From: Piscicola geometra
Lineage: Eukaryota; Annelida; Clitellata; Hirudinida; Piscicolidae
Direction: 5' to 3'
Length of the DNA stretch: 64,000 nt
Assembly: GCA_943735955.1 (NCBI GenBank)
Contig: OX030963.1
Location: 5,843,727 to 5,907,726, forward strand
Shown here: positions 33,373-44,510 of the stretch, one piece after another
Layout of the letters: every line of letters begins with the position of its first letter
Position numbering within the stretch: position 1 is the first letter of the stretch
The notes under the pieces: generated by a model
Seen by the model: only the letters and a program-made list of their open reading frames with translations
The model's database searches: none
What the model was told of the DNA's origin: nothing
Made by a program: the position numbers and the translations under genes

Positions 33373-33528
33373 TTAAAGCATAAAAAAATTAATGCGCATT
33401 TGATAACTATCATTACGAACAAAATAAGTATATAAAATGTATTAGAGTGCCAATCAAAACAATGGAAAAAAATATTCTGAAAAACCATTATGCCTTTCAT
33501 TCTTTTTTGGGTTTTCTTATTCTTAAAA

Positions 33529-33800
33529 CTAACTGAGAGAAAAGTCATTAAAATAAAATAAACTTGTAGGACATGGCAGAGTTCGGGTTGGGCTGCAAGG
33601 CCTTGCAATAGCGAGTTTGGACGTTGCAGACACACATATATGCTGTGTCGTAGGGCATAAAGGCTCAAGTCTATCATCTCCTATGATGTGGAAGACTTTC
33701 TCGTAGAGTAGAACAACTGCCTCATCTTCTATCTCCAAGTCACTTTCCAAGCTCTCCATATCTGCTTCTTATTCTTTTTCCTCTTCCATATTTTTAGACT
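33529..33800 (-). other. Short acidic open frame of unknown origin
   Basis: Minus-strand 76-residue frame beginning MESLESDLEIEDEAVV, followed by KVFHIIGDDRLEPLCP. I do not recognise it. The even composition is less random than its neighbours, and the frame extends upstream across one stop as a Glu-rich stretch. It may be an exon or a transposon remnant. Confidence 0.3.
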
Positions 33801-34499
33801 TGGCATCCTCATGACAGTGTGATTGGCTTCCGCAGCATCCTTTTTCCAGTCAGAAAGATAAAAAATGGAAAAATCATGCTGACATGTCTTTAAAAACGTC
33901 TACAACAGTAATAGATGCGGAAATTTATGCGCCTATAAATTCAAGAATTCTAAAACAATCTATATTGTGCGAGAAAATCTGAAGAACACAATAATTATTA
34001 TCATAACCACGAATCCTTAATCATTCTCATCTTTCCTCAACACCTCATCACCAGTAAAATTCCCTACACCATCATCATCATCACCATCACCATCATCATC
34101 ATCCTCGTACCAACCTGACTCACCTCATCGTCTACTTTCTTCTTAACTCCATTCTCTTTTCCATGATCATGCTTCTTATCAACGCCATTATCATCATTAC
34201 CAACACGTTCTATTTTCACATAATCATTATCAACACGTTCTATTTTCACATTATCAACACCTCCCACCTCTTCTTCAACATTATTTGATGTTGACTTGCT
34301 GTTTTTTGTATCTTTTTAAATCTCAGCTTCTTTTCTATTTTTACGAGTATCCTACCTGCCATTATATTGATCATCAAGATAAACCATTTCATAGAGAAAT
34401 AATCTTAACAAAAGGGCTCACACTGTCGATCGCAAATGGAAACATTTGATTTAATTGTTCAATTTGCTGACATAGAAACAAATTGAATTGTTCACTTTT

Positions 34500-34905
34500 T
34501 TCACACAGAAACTGATTTACCATAATTTTAATTCAAGCATTTCACGTAAAACCTGAGGAAACCAGGCGCTTCACGTAATGACTAGTTCCCCTGGTCAATA
34601 CGCGTAATGACTGGAAAATGGTAATGACTAGGCACACTATCTTTTTATCTAAGTTTTTCAGTTGAGCGTTTGGTCTGAATTTTTCCATTGGGATTGTATT
34701 AGTAGGAAAAAACAGTGCTAGACCAAGAATGCTAAGTTTTCAATTCTAAAAGTATAAGTAAATGCCACTAAAGTCTTGCAAAGACAAACATTATCGAATT
34801 CAAATGTAACTTTTTTACTACTCTTACAAATGTAATTTTTCATTAAGCTTGATTGATTCTATGATTTTCTATTTTAACACGGATAAAAATCATTAATTAA
34901 ATTTT
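34500..34905 (-). mobile_element. MITE shared with copy B intron 3
   Basis: Reverse-strand relative of the element at 25431-25976, with TTCACGTAAAACCTGA, the CTAGTTCCCCTGGTCAATAC block and the downstream TTCAAATGTAAC region. Placed just before exon 4 of copy C, as in copy B. Confidence 0.65.
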
Positions 34906-35812
34906 CATTATGAAATGTGTTCTTTAGAAAAAATTAAAAGTTATTCGTGGAATTTCGTACGATTCATCAAATAAAATGCTATTCACATAGATATAGTATC
35001 TACAACTTGTTGTTTGTAGGATATCTAGGCTATTCATCTTAACCTTTTTGATATAAACTATAAAATTTTAAACTAAATATTGAAACGTACTTGTTGAAAA
35101 ATCAGATTATAAAAAAATCCGTTAATTTGCTGCAAAAACTATGAAACTGATTAAAACTATTTAAACGAAATGAAAAAACCATTTACTCTACGGATTGTCT
35201 AAACATTTGGGCATTACGTGGATTGCCTAATTCTACACATTGTTCGCAACATATAGGGGGAGGTTGCAAAAGTCGGGACGATTTTTACACGTAGCCTCAT
35301 GGCTCAATTGCATAAGAAAAAACTTACATTTAAATTTATGCAGCCATTATATTGATATCTAGTCAAAAAACCATAAGAATATAAAAAAACACATGTTTTT
35401 TTTACTTCAGACATGAACACTAAAAAATTCAATCTTGATCAACTGGGTTCCCAAGATGGAATACTTAGTTGCCTAAGATGAAATCATATTGTATTTAATA
35501 AAATATGTCATTTAAACGTTTTTTTATCGTCAAACTAGTTTATTTATCTAGAGAAATACACAATTTTGTATTTTAATGTAAAATGTCATTAAATTAAATT
35601 TACTTTACTAAATTAAATTTAGCTTAAATTAGGTTACTTTTGCAAATTCAACTTCTTTTGTTTTACGATTTCTAGTATTTCATTTCGACCTTTACTTGTT
35701 CAACTTTTAAACAATTTTCTTGACTTTTTTAGCTTTTTTCCAACTCGTTAATATTTATTAGTTGATCTTTGTGAGGCGTGCTTGTCAGAATTGTGGACAC
35801 TTCAGGAAGCCG

Positions 35813-37329
35813 TTATAGCTGAACATCGGTTTTTACTTGTGGAGAAATATGATAGTGTGATGAACTTGCTTCTTGAGGAGTTGACAACTGATTACTGTTC
35901 GAAAGAATTTGATCCTTTCCAGTGTTGCAGTCACCTGATGGTTTGTTCCCTAATGGAGATGATTGAAACACAATAAAAATCAATATTTAATTTTCTTACA
36001 TTACATACTAGCCTTCGAAAAAAATGGCGTACCTTTTGATTCATCAAGAGGCCTGTCTGTTGTTACTGATGTTGCAAAGTCGGCTTCACTAAATACTTCA
36101 GGATTAAATGGCCAGATTCCACAACTCTCAAAAGCTTTCGATGCGGCTTCGATACTGGCAGCTTTTTCATATGCTTCTTTGAACGCTTCTGCTACTTGAT
36201 ATTCTGTAAAAGTCTGATCCGGATGGTTTTGTAGCCACCGATCAACGTATCTATCGTAATAGGTCTGAAGTGGTTTGAAGAAGCCAACATCGAGCGGCTG
36301 TAACTTATGTGTAGTATGTGGAGGCAGCGATAGTAGTATCAGTCCATTATTACGCGCTATATCTAAGGCTTGAATATTTTTTTTATGCGGGGAATGTCCG
36401 TCAAGAATAAGAACGACAGGTCGTTCTTTTGTGGGTTTCACGAAGTCGATGAAATGATTAATAAACTTGCAAAACATCTCTCCCGTCATCGAACCAGATT
36501 CAGTAAAGAAACCCTTTGCAGCTGTTGGCGCATTATTCATCAAAATTGGGGTTTCCCGTTTTCGTGGGAAAATCAAACAAGGGGGCACATACTGACCGCA
36601 TGCACTGACTGTACATATGACAGTAACATTTTCCCCGCACTTTTGACTTGCAACCTGTGGCTTGTATTTCTTTGCTAAGACCTTAGCTTGTTGTTGCTGT
36701 ACGGTTTTCGTGCCCCTTTCATCACAGTTGAAGATGCGCGAACCGTCCAATTGATGAGTGTCAATGAGTTCTTTCAAAAGTTCAAAAAATTTGTCGACTG
36801 AAACTTTGTTGAATCTTATCGCTCTTGCATACGTGGTCATTTCTGGCTTGCGGATTGAAATATCTTCGTTTCTTCTTCTAAAACTGTACAACCATTTTTT
36901 TCCGGCTAATTTCGTGCTTTTGTTGAATTTGTGGTTTATTTTATTTTTTTCTGCTAACTCGAAAGCAATCTGCCTTAACTCTATATTAGTAATTCCAAAA
37001 AATCTTGATTCCATCTGGAATATGTAGTCTTTTAGTTCCTTCTCAAAATCATCACGAAATGTCTTTTGAAAACGGCCCAAATGTTTTGTAGCCTCTGTCG
37101 CGAATTTATTTTTAGAAAAAACTCTACGGAACAATGTTGATTTCGGAATAAAATAATTCAAACTCGCTTCGCTCAGAGACATTTCTTTATTTCGCACTTT
37201 ACTAATAGCTTCACTCATTTCCTGTTCCCCCCATTTTCCACGATCACTTTTACGTTTGTAGGAACTCATGGCAGCTGTCAATAAATAAATTGTATGATAT
37301 GCTTTATAGAATTTTATGAAATGTATCAA
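35813..37329 (-). CDS. Tigger/pogo-type transposase (DDE_1 family)
   Basis: Cut-and-paste transposase of the pogo superfamily. From the ATG at 37329 (or 37269, MSSYKRKSDRGK): a psq-type helix-turn-helix (GKWGEQEMSEAISKV), a CENP-B-type helix-turn-helix (FEKELKDYIFQ ... KWLYSFRRR), then the DDE core with IFNCDERGTK (D1), VVLILDGHSPHKKN (D2) and LQPLDVGFFKPL (D3). The main frame is open for 442 codons to 36001. A better ending splices at 36033 (AAAAG/GTACG) to 35949 and continues ESK-GNKPSGDCNTG to a stop at 35813; in-frame similarity to family tails (LPEVSTILTSTPHK) goes on past it, so that stop may be a late mutation. The catalytic part looks intact. It probably also serves the related MITEs in trans. 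Confidence 0.85.
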
Positions 37330-37699
37330 TTATCATAACATATGAGGTGCTATGAGGCCGATGTGAGAGCTAATGAATACTAACGGTTTGTAATCCTTAA
37401 AAAGTTAATAACTGTTTTTTATCTATTTTCAGTAGTCTAAATAAAATATATGCTATATATAGTCTTATAGACTGGGTGCATTGTTTAATTCTCCTTAAAT
37501 CTTACATCTCGGATGCATCCATCGGATTGATAGGTTTGAGAAGAAATAAACAACGTCTTTTTAGAACATGTCGGATGTTAAAAATGTTTTTAAGCTGTCT
37601 ATCAGAGATAGTTGTAAATGCTATTCCGAGCTTAAATAATAGTGGGGCAATCATTAATAAAAGTAATACGAATCTAGAACTTTTCAGTCTTAGCTTGAA

Positions 37700-39012
37700 A
37701 CTTTTGTCTGAGGAATCTACCATTAATGAACGTGCAGCTCAAAATCCTTGGCAAGAAGTATCTTTCTTGTCACTATGCGACTGGGATTTTAAATCACATT
37801 TTCGCATGAATAAAACGACATTCGAAGTAATTTTAAAAAATGTTTTTTTGGTCAAGCTTTACAATTTATACATATTTTTGTCTTTTTCATAAAGAACCTC
37901 TTAGGTATGCTTGGTCGGGAGAAGGATTAAGTCCACAGAGACACCCTATTGACATAAAACAAGCTGCAATGGTGATGGTTTGGACTCTGGCAAATCAAGA
38001 ATTGTTTAGAGGCAAAAGTATTCAATTTCGCTTGGACATTGGAAATGCCCATCGTGTCTGTCTAAGCATGTGCAGGCTTGTAAACGATAACCATGCCAAG
38101 TAAATAAGATGGACTTCTGGTTGGTGTGTGTGTGGGAATTCGACACTTGTAAGATGATTAATATCTTATTTTAATTTGTTTACTTTTGTCAAAAGAACCC
38201 GAAATGAATTAACTGGTGGCTGGATTTGCCAGTTTAAGGGAAAGCCTTTTCCTTGTGTTTGTGGCTGTGTCGGTGTAAGCCATATTGCTATAAAGAAATC
38301 ACGAGCAGACAGTATAAGTTATTACAATAGGAAAGGCTTCCACTCCATCTTATTACAGGTAAGTTATGTGAATAACTTGTTATGAAACAACATTTTTCAA
38401 GTAGACTGTTAATGATGGAAACTCCACAAATAATTTCTCTTTTTTGCAATATTTTTTAGATTATAGTTGATCATGAGATGGAGATACTGGATGCATATTC
38501 TGGCTCGCCTGGATCCACTCATGATGCCAAAGTTTGGGCTCGCAGTCCTATTTACTCAAATCTAGAGAAAAACAAAATTATTCCCAAAAAAAGACACATT
38601 CTAGGTGACTGTGCATACCCCCTCAAAGTTTCCCCTATGTCACCTTATCGGGATAATGGACAATTAGATGAGAGAAAGAGAAATTTTAATAACAAGTTGA
38701 GCTTAACAAGAGTAGTAGTTGAAGAAGCCTATGACCTTTTGAAAGTCATCTGCTCTTTGTAACATTTTGCACATTAAATTACTTTTTTTATTGCTTTTAG
38801 GACGGTTTAAGATTGAAATGCATTGATGTGGCAACCCCCGAGATAGCCTCAATAATGGTTCAGACTGCTTGCTTTCTGCATAGTTTGTGTCTGGTGTCAA
38901 ATGACTTTATTGAGTTTGGATCAGAAGAAAGCAGCAGTGAAGCTTTTAGCGACACAGGGCCTAATGAGTTGAGGGCCAACAGCAAAAAGGGAAGTGATTG
39001 CCCTGATGCTTG
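37700..39012 (+). pseudogene. Harbinger transposase (DDE_4), probably inactive
   Basis: Plus-strand, several exons. N-terminal part DWDFKSHFRMNKTTFEVIL, then QAAMVMVWTLANQELFR and a helix before a stop or intron at 38100. Next, PCVCGCVGVSHIAIKK, NRKGFHSILLQ, a GTAAGT donor at 38359, then VDHEMEILDAYSGSPGSTHD, HILGDCAYPL and RVVVEEAYDLLK, then a short intron and LKCIDVATPEIASIMV. The first catalytic motif, IDGTHI in the family, is VGVSHI here, so the first Asp is missing; the second Asp and the Glu remain. The end is acidic. Confidence 0.75.
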
Positions 39013-39125
39013 ATTAATTTTATTAGAATAGATAATGAAGTATTTTTCAAATAAGCATTTTGTTAATAAGCTTGAAAGAAAAAAAACTCGTTTTATACAT
39101 ATATTTATTCACAATAATCAAAAAA

Positions 39126-40119
39126 TTATTTAAGTTTATTAATGAGGCGATTTATAGTTTCTATGGTTCTCTCATTGACCTGTTGAATGACCTGGGTCAT
39201 ATTATTGATAGCCTGAACTTTTTGGGTCTCAATCTCTAAATGTTTTTCCATTAAGTGGACGATTTTTTTCTTATGGTCTAACTCAAATTTACGTTTCCTC
39301 ACAGAAGTCGGAGTGGTTATATTAGGGTCAGGGCTAGTGGTCATATTAGGGTCAGGGCTAGTGGTTATATTAGGGTCAGGGCTAGTGGTTATATTAGGGT
39401 TAGGGCTAGTGGTTATATTATGGTTAGGGCTAGTGGTTATATTATGGTTAGGGCTAGTGGTTATATTATGGTTAGGGCTAGTGGTTATATTATGGTTAGG
39501 GCTAGTGGTTATATTATGGTTAGGGCTAGTGGTTATATTAGGGTCAAGGCTAGTTGTTATATTTAATCTCGTATCGGTAATTGATGGTACCACCAACTGA
39601 TTAGATGGAACACCAAGAACAGGGGACCTTAGAGCTTTAGGGTTTGGCTCAACAGATGCTCTATACTCGAAAAAAGAGTCCATTTTTTCGTAATATTCCC
39701 AGTGAGTGGCCTCCCCACCATTTCTAGCCCTCTTGTGCTTATTCCTGCGATACGTCTGCATGAGATTTTTAAATTTCTCTATGCAGATGTTCTCAGTTGA
39801 AATAACACCAAGAGTCTCATTAAGCTTGGCCGATATTTTTCTCCAGATCTTTATTTTTTTCTCTTTTGGATCGCAAAACTCGTTTTCTCTCTCCCCTCGC
39901 AGTTGGATCAGGCAAAGAATGGCTTCTCTGGTCCACTTGAAGTCTATAATAATAAATAATCATCATCAGCAATGTAACAACATCATAAATTAACAGCTTA
40001 CCTATTTTTTCGATACTAGACCCAGTAAACTGATAGTCATTGCCATCTGGCATTGATTGAAGATAGTTGTTTTCCAAAAAAATTGTATGAGTAATTGAGT
40101 AAAAAAACTTATTTAACAA
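39126..40119 (-). CDS. Harbinger accessory Myb/SANT-like protein
   Basis: Minus strand, two exons joined at 40002 (GTAAGC donor) and 39943. The joined reading KIDFKWTREAILCLIQLRG, then IKIWRKISAKLNETLG, FKNLMQTYRRNKHK and ATHWEYYEKMDSFF, is the trihelix Myb/SANT-like domain of the second Harbinger protein, which binds transposon ends and carries the transposase into the nucleus in characterised elements. The middle holds about ten copies of an 8-residue repeat (NHNITTSP). The C-terminus is a coiled-coil-like helix ending in INRLINKLK. The start (40119 or the next Met, MPDGND) is uncertain. Confidence 0.75.
39310..39560. repeat. 24-bp coding minisatellite
   Basis: About ten copies of a 24-base unit (TTATGGTTAGGGCTAGTGG core) inside the Myb-like gene, encoding NHNITTSP or NPNITTSP. 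Variants cluster at the two ends and identical units sit in the middle, as expected for recent slippage. Confidence 0.9.
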
Positions 40120-40683
40120 GTAATATATAAAAACCCACTATAAAGTATCAACTTAATTGAGTCAGCATAATATGATATAGACCATAAAAAACCATTGATT
40201 TCTTCGATTTTAGGAGATTCCATATTATCAAAATCCATATTGTCAAGCTTATTTTCAAGTTTTCAACTTTTATTGTAAAGCTTATTTACTTATTTTCTCA
40301 TGAATTAAACTAAAACTTTTAGTATCAAAGCAAATTGGCTACCACTTATTTGCAAATGAAATAACTTTTTTCTACAATTTGTTGAGCTTCACTCGATTTT
40401 AAAATTTAAAATATTATAATTATTATAGTAACTAATTTATATAATTATAATAAGAAATTAATATAACCAATAACATTCTTACTTACTACCTTTTTATTTA
40501 TAACTAAACTACATAGTTTCTGATTGGATGTAGTCTTATTTATAAATCAATAAATCCTATCAACCCGTCTTTGAGTAGGATTGATAGGATATACACCAGA
40601 AGATGTAGTTAAGAATTAAACAACGCGCGTCGCGACACCCGGATGAATTAAACAACGCTCAAAACGCATCGGAAAGCGAACGG

Positions 40684-40860
40684 GTGGCCCAGTCGGCAAC
40701 TCTCTCGGCTTGACCAATAATGAAAGGTCCTAGGTTCGAGTGCAACCCTAGTAACCCGAAGGCACAAATGAAAATATGCAGCCTAAGTGGCCTGGAAGCT
40801 CATTCGAGTTATACGCCACTATAATAATGATCTTCATTATTATTATCTTTATTATTAATC
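40684..40860 (+). mobile_element. tRNA-derived SINE, second family
   Basis: Head with A box TGGCCCAGTCGG and B box GGTTCGAGTGC at 40733-40743, body AAGTGGCCTGGAAGC and TTATACGCCACT, ending in an ATT/TAA-rich run. The body differs from the 14374/19945 family. Inserted in the right end of the Harbinger. Confidence 0.7.
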
Positions 40861-41479
40861 GGATGTACGGATTGAGTGCATCGGATGAATTAAACAATGC
40901 ACTCACTTATCAATTTCTAAAGTCTTTTTCTACATTTCATCTTAGGAAACTATGACCATGCTACACATACATGGTCACAACAGGCCAATTACTCAATTTT
41001 TTATTTTAAAACTTCCACACAATAAAACTGTATTGCACCATCTAATTACTAATGAAAAAGTGAATTTATCTCCATATATTTTAATAATTCTTTCAGAAAT
41101 CAATATTTCAATTATTCTAATTGAATGAGACAACTTTCAGAATGAAACCAACATACAAATGTGCGTAAGGATGCATAGATAGGAATAAAAATTTCGATAA
41201 TTTTTATAGTGCATAACTTTAAATAAGTCCGTTTCATCTTAGGAACCGGTTCATCTTTTACAACCTCCCCCCATACGTTTGCTTAAAATAAATTTTGGTC
41301 TAGTGTGAGCTCTAGTATTTCATTACCATTTTCATTATTCCTATTATTGTCGTTTTTATTATTACTACTCTAATCATTCAAAAAAAGAATTAAATATGTT
41401 GGTTTTCATTGTTTTAGAATAAAATTACTGAATATCACTGATACAAACATCACTGATACAGACTCCCTTCAGTAAATGT

Positions 41480-42530
41480 TTCTAAAAATCAAATTCATTT
41501 CAAGAAAAGTTGTATAAGTAAGATTTTATTCAAGAAAAAAAACAGTTAAGATTTTACAGTTTTAAAATTACTCGAAAACAATAAATTAGCTAATATCGTT
41601 TATAAATGTTTATTATCGTAAAATTATAATTAAAATTTTATTCAAGAACAAAAAATTTGCTTATATCGTTTAGAATAATAGGAAATAAGTCTCGACCTTT
41701 ATTCTTGTATTTCCACAAAAACTCTGCTAGGTAGCTGTCCACATGTGACCTAGCAACTCCTCTTTCGGCCTTTCTTTGGTGATCTAGTTGTCCCCAAAGA
41801 CTCTCAAACGTCTGCGTATGGGCTCCAGTAGTGGGGTCAACGATCTTTTTGTTGCGGTTGACGGTGTGGCAAGTGTAGTCCATGCCAAGCATATCTTTAA
41901 TCCCTGGGTAGGATGCCCATTTGTCAGACGAGATGATAGAACCCGGAGCGATGCAGGCCTTGATCGTCTGCAGCAGGGTGTTGGCAGTTCGATCTGGCAC
42001 TGCGTACATGAACGCCTCTTTCGTCTCCCTGCAGATCCCCCCACAAATCCACTGCGGAGGAAGGGCCCGTTCTTTGTGGGTATCCCGTGGAGCGAAGGGT
42101 GTCTCATCGATCTCGACATGGAGACCTGGCCCGCCCACTATTGTTGGTGTAGTCAGCAGTCGCCATGCACAGACCTCGCGAAGGTAGCTCTTCCAGTCAG
42201 CAACGGCATTGTGCTTGATTTCCAATTTCTCTTGGCAGAATTTTAATGTGGCCTGATTTTTAGACCAGGAGTAAATGAAAGCGATCACATTTTTAAGGTC
42301 TAGCTTTGTCTTCTGCAGCCACGTACCTTTTCGGAGACCGATCTTTTGCCTACATTCTTTCTTCCAACACATCCACGCGTCTTGGGTAAGTGAAAGTTTC
42401 ATGCTGTGGCCATTTCTACAGAAACGCTCCTTATGTAGAATTCCATGACTTTGCAGAAAAGTAATGGCCGTCTCTTTGTCGTAATCTAGAACAGTTTTCA
42501 GATTCATATTCAGAATTATCATACAGAAAA
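41480..42530 (-). mobile_element. Merlin element M5
   Basis: Transposase gene with a 3' flank (41480-41637) matching the 3' flank of the M3 tandem units (TTGTATAAGTAAGATTTTAT and on). The terminal repeats were not delimited. Confidence 0.6.
41638..42522 (-). CDS. Merlin transposase, copy M5, intact
   Basis: The best-preserved copy: 294 residues, no stop or frameshift. Zinc ribbon FCRNGHSMKLS / CWKKECRQKIGLRKGTW (C35, H39, C52, C57). Core: GPGLHVEIDET (D139), SSDKWASYPGI (D200) and HTQTFESLWGQL (E240), so the full DDE triad is present. The tail is LAEFLWKYKNK with ISKFFVLE at the end. From about codon 117 onward the DNA is almost identical to M3 and its tandem copies, but the N-terminal third differs at most positions. 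This is the copy most likely to encode active enzyme. It lies in intron 3 of ATRX-like copy C. Confidence 0.9.
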   Translation of the reverse strand: MIILNMNLKTVLDYDKETAITFLQSHGILHKERFCRNGHSMKLSLTQDAWMCWKKECRQKIGLRKGTWLQKTKLDLKNVIAFIYSWSKNQATLKFCQEKLEIKHNAVADWKSYLREVCAWRLLTTPTIVGGPGLHVEIDETPFAPRDTHKERALPPQWICGGICRETKEAFMYAVPDRTANTLLQTIKACIAPGSIISSDKWASYPGIKDMLGMDYTCHTVNRNKKIVDPTTGAHTQTFESLWGQLDHQRKAERGVARSHVDSYLAEFLWKYKNKGRDLFPIILNDISKFFVLE

Positions 42531-42599
42531 GAAACTAAGTATTTATATAGAAATAATCCAAAATAACATAGAGAACAGAAGACTAAGAATAAATTAAGT

Positions 42600-44510
42600 A
42601 GAGTGAGGTTGCTCAAGATGAGCCGGTTTCTGAGATGGAACAAGCATATTTACAGCTATTCGATATATATATATATATATAGTAAAGCAACGGTTTTCTA
42701 AGCACATTTGTATGTCGATTTCGTTTCTGAAAGTTGCCTCGTTCGATTATAATAATTTGAAAACTGATTTCTAGAAGAATAGTTGAAAATTTAAAAGATA
42801 ACGTTTTGCTGTTTTTTCTCAACATTCAAAAAAATACAACTATTATTTTATTATTATTAATTAGATGATGCACCAGAGTTTCATTATGTGCAAGTAGAAG
42901 GGGGAGGTTGCTCATGATGAACCGGTTTCTAAGATGGAACGAGATTACTTACAGCTATGCGATGTATAAAATAAATGTTTTTAATTTTTGTTTATTCATC
43001 CGTCTTCTAAGTACATTTGTATGTTGGTTTCGTTTCTGAAAGTTGCCTCATTCAATTATAATAATTGAAAAACTGATTTTTCAAAGAATATTTAAAAAGT
43101 TAGGAGATAACGTTTTGTTGTTTTTTCCTCACATCCAAAGGAGTAAAACTTTTATTTTTTTCTTATTAATTAGATGATGTACTACATTTTCATTATGTGC
43201 AAGTAGTAAAATTAATAATTGAGTGATTAGTCTGTTGTAACCATGGGTGTGTAGCATGGTCATAGTTGCCTAAGATGAAACATGAATAGTTGCCCAAGAT
43301 TAAACGTAGGAAGAAATTGTAGTCATTGATGAATCTGTCTGTGGCACTCGTTCATCTCGGAGGATGATAAATCTATATAGACTATATACAATATAATCGA
43401 CTATATTAAGTTTATATTCTAAATAGTCTATTGAAAATTATTACAAACCAATAATTTAATTTTCTATTTTTAAAAAAAGTGTTAGTATTCATTAGCTTTG
43501 ACACAAGTATTTTCCATTTACAGCTAAATATCACAATTGAATAGATGTAAACTTTCGTCTCATTAGTCTTAATTGACTGTAAACTAGAGGGTTGCACAGG
43601 AAATGGTTGAAGCTAAAAGTAAAGTGCGAAATATGAAAATTTGTCTGTGTAAAGCAAGTTTAACTCATGTTATTCCAAAGAGTTTACTTTAAAATAGAAT
43701 TTTAAAAATTTATAAAAAATTTAGTGTTTTTAAAAGACATTTGATGACGCTTTTGAGAAAGAACTGAAAGACTACATGTTCCGGAATAAATAAAGATATT
43801 TTGGAATGATCATTATTGATAAAGCAGAAAAAAGTATTTCTTCAGATAAATAAGGTAGTCGAATAAGAAGTAAAAATGTTTAAATTACAATTTTTATTAC
43901 ATACAATATGATTCGATCTTAGGCAACTAAGCATTCCATCTTGGGAACCCAGTTGCTCAAGATGGAATTTTTGAGTGCTATGTGTGAAAATCGTTCCATC
44001 TTGTGCAACCTCCTCCTATGTTCTATTTATAGCTAAATCTCAAATTTGAATAGATGTACACTTTCGCCTCATTAGTCTCTATAGTCTGTGGACTAGAGGT
44101 TTGCATGGGAAAAAGTTGAAGCTATTATTGAAAAAAAAGAAAAAATTTTTTGGAATTATTAGTAGAGTGAAAAAACTATTTCTTTAGACAATTAAGATAG
44201 GCTGATGATAAGAAAAAAGTTTAAATTAAAATGCTTATTATTAAATACGATTTCATCTTAGGCAACTAAATGCTCCAACTTGGGAACCCAGTTGTTCAAG
44301 ATGGAATTTTCGAGCGTTCATATTTTAGGTTAATAAACTCATATTTCTTTTTTCCTTATTTTTTTATTTTTAAAGTTGATATAGTTAGACAAAGAGTCAA
44401 TAGAATGACTGGATAATTTTAATTTACGTTATTGGTTATGCAATTTATGCTATGAGGCTTCGTGTAAAAATCGTTCCATCTTGGGCAACCTTCCCCTATA
44501 TATAGCCACA
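42600..44510. mobile_element. Nested Tigger-derived MITEs
   Basis: At least two derivatives. Left-type ends GAGGTTGCTCAAGATGAGCC (42605) and GGGGGAGGTTGCTCATGATG (42900); right-type ends with CCATCTTGTGCAACCTCC (about 43990) and CCATCTTGGGCAACCTTCCC (about 44475). Internal fragments near 43740 read TFDDAFEKELKDYMF, part of the Tigger transposase. Near-duplicate blocks (TACACTTTCGCCTCATTAGT type) at 43550 and 44050 show nesting or duplication. Confidence 0.7.

Larger units (their letters stand above)
37470..40905. mobile_element. PIF/Harbinger transposon
   Basis: Inverted ends GGGTGCATTGTTTAATTC (about 37474-37491) and GAATTAAACAATGCACTC (about 40887-40904), identical over 15 bases. It carries the two convergent genes usual for Harbinger: a DDE_4 transposase (plus) and a Myb/SANT-like protein (minus). 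Two more GAATTAAACAACGC copies at 40613-40665 and a SINE near the right end show later rearrangement. A 3-bp target duplication could not be settled. Confidence 0.75.
35256..41276 (-). mobile_element. Tigger/pogo transposon split by a Harbinger
   Basis: Left end GGGGGAGGTTGCAAAAG at 35256 and right end whose reverse complement is GGGGGGAGGTTGTAAAAG (to about 41276). The transposase lies on the minus strand at 35.7-37.3 kb. A Harbinger element (about 37470-40905) is inserted upstream of the transposase start. Without it the Tigger would be about 2.6 kb, a normal length. TA precedes the left end. Confidence 0.75.

Noticed and set aside
35782..36199. Plus-strand frames beginning MSELWTLQ and MKHNKNQ
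   Set aside because: They are opposite-strand shadows of the Tigger transposase tail.
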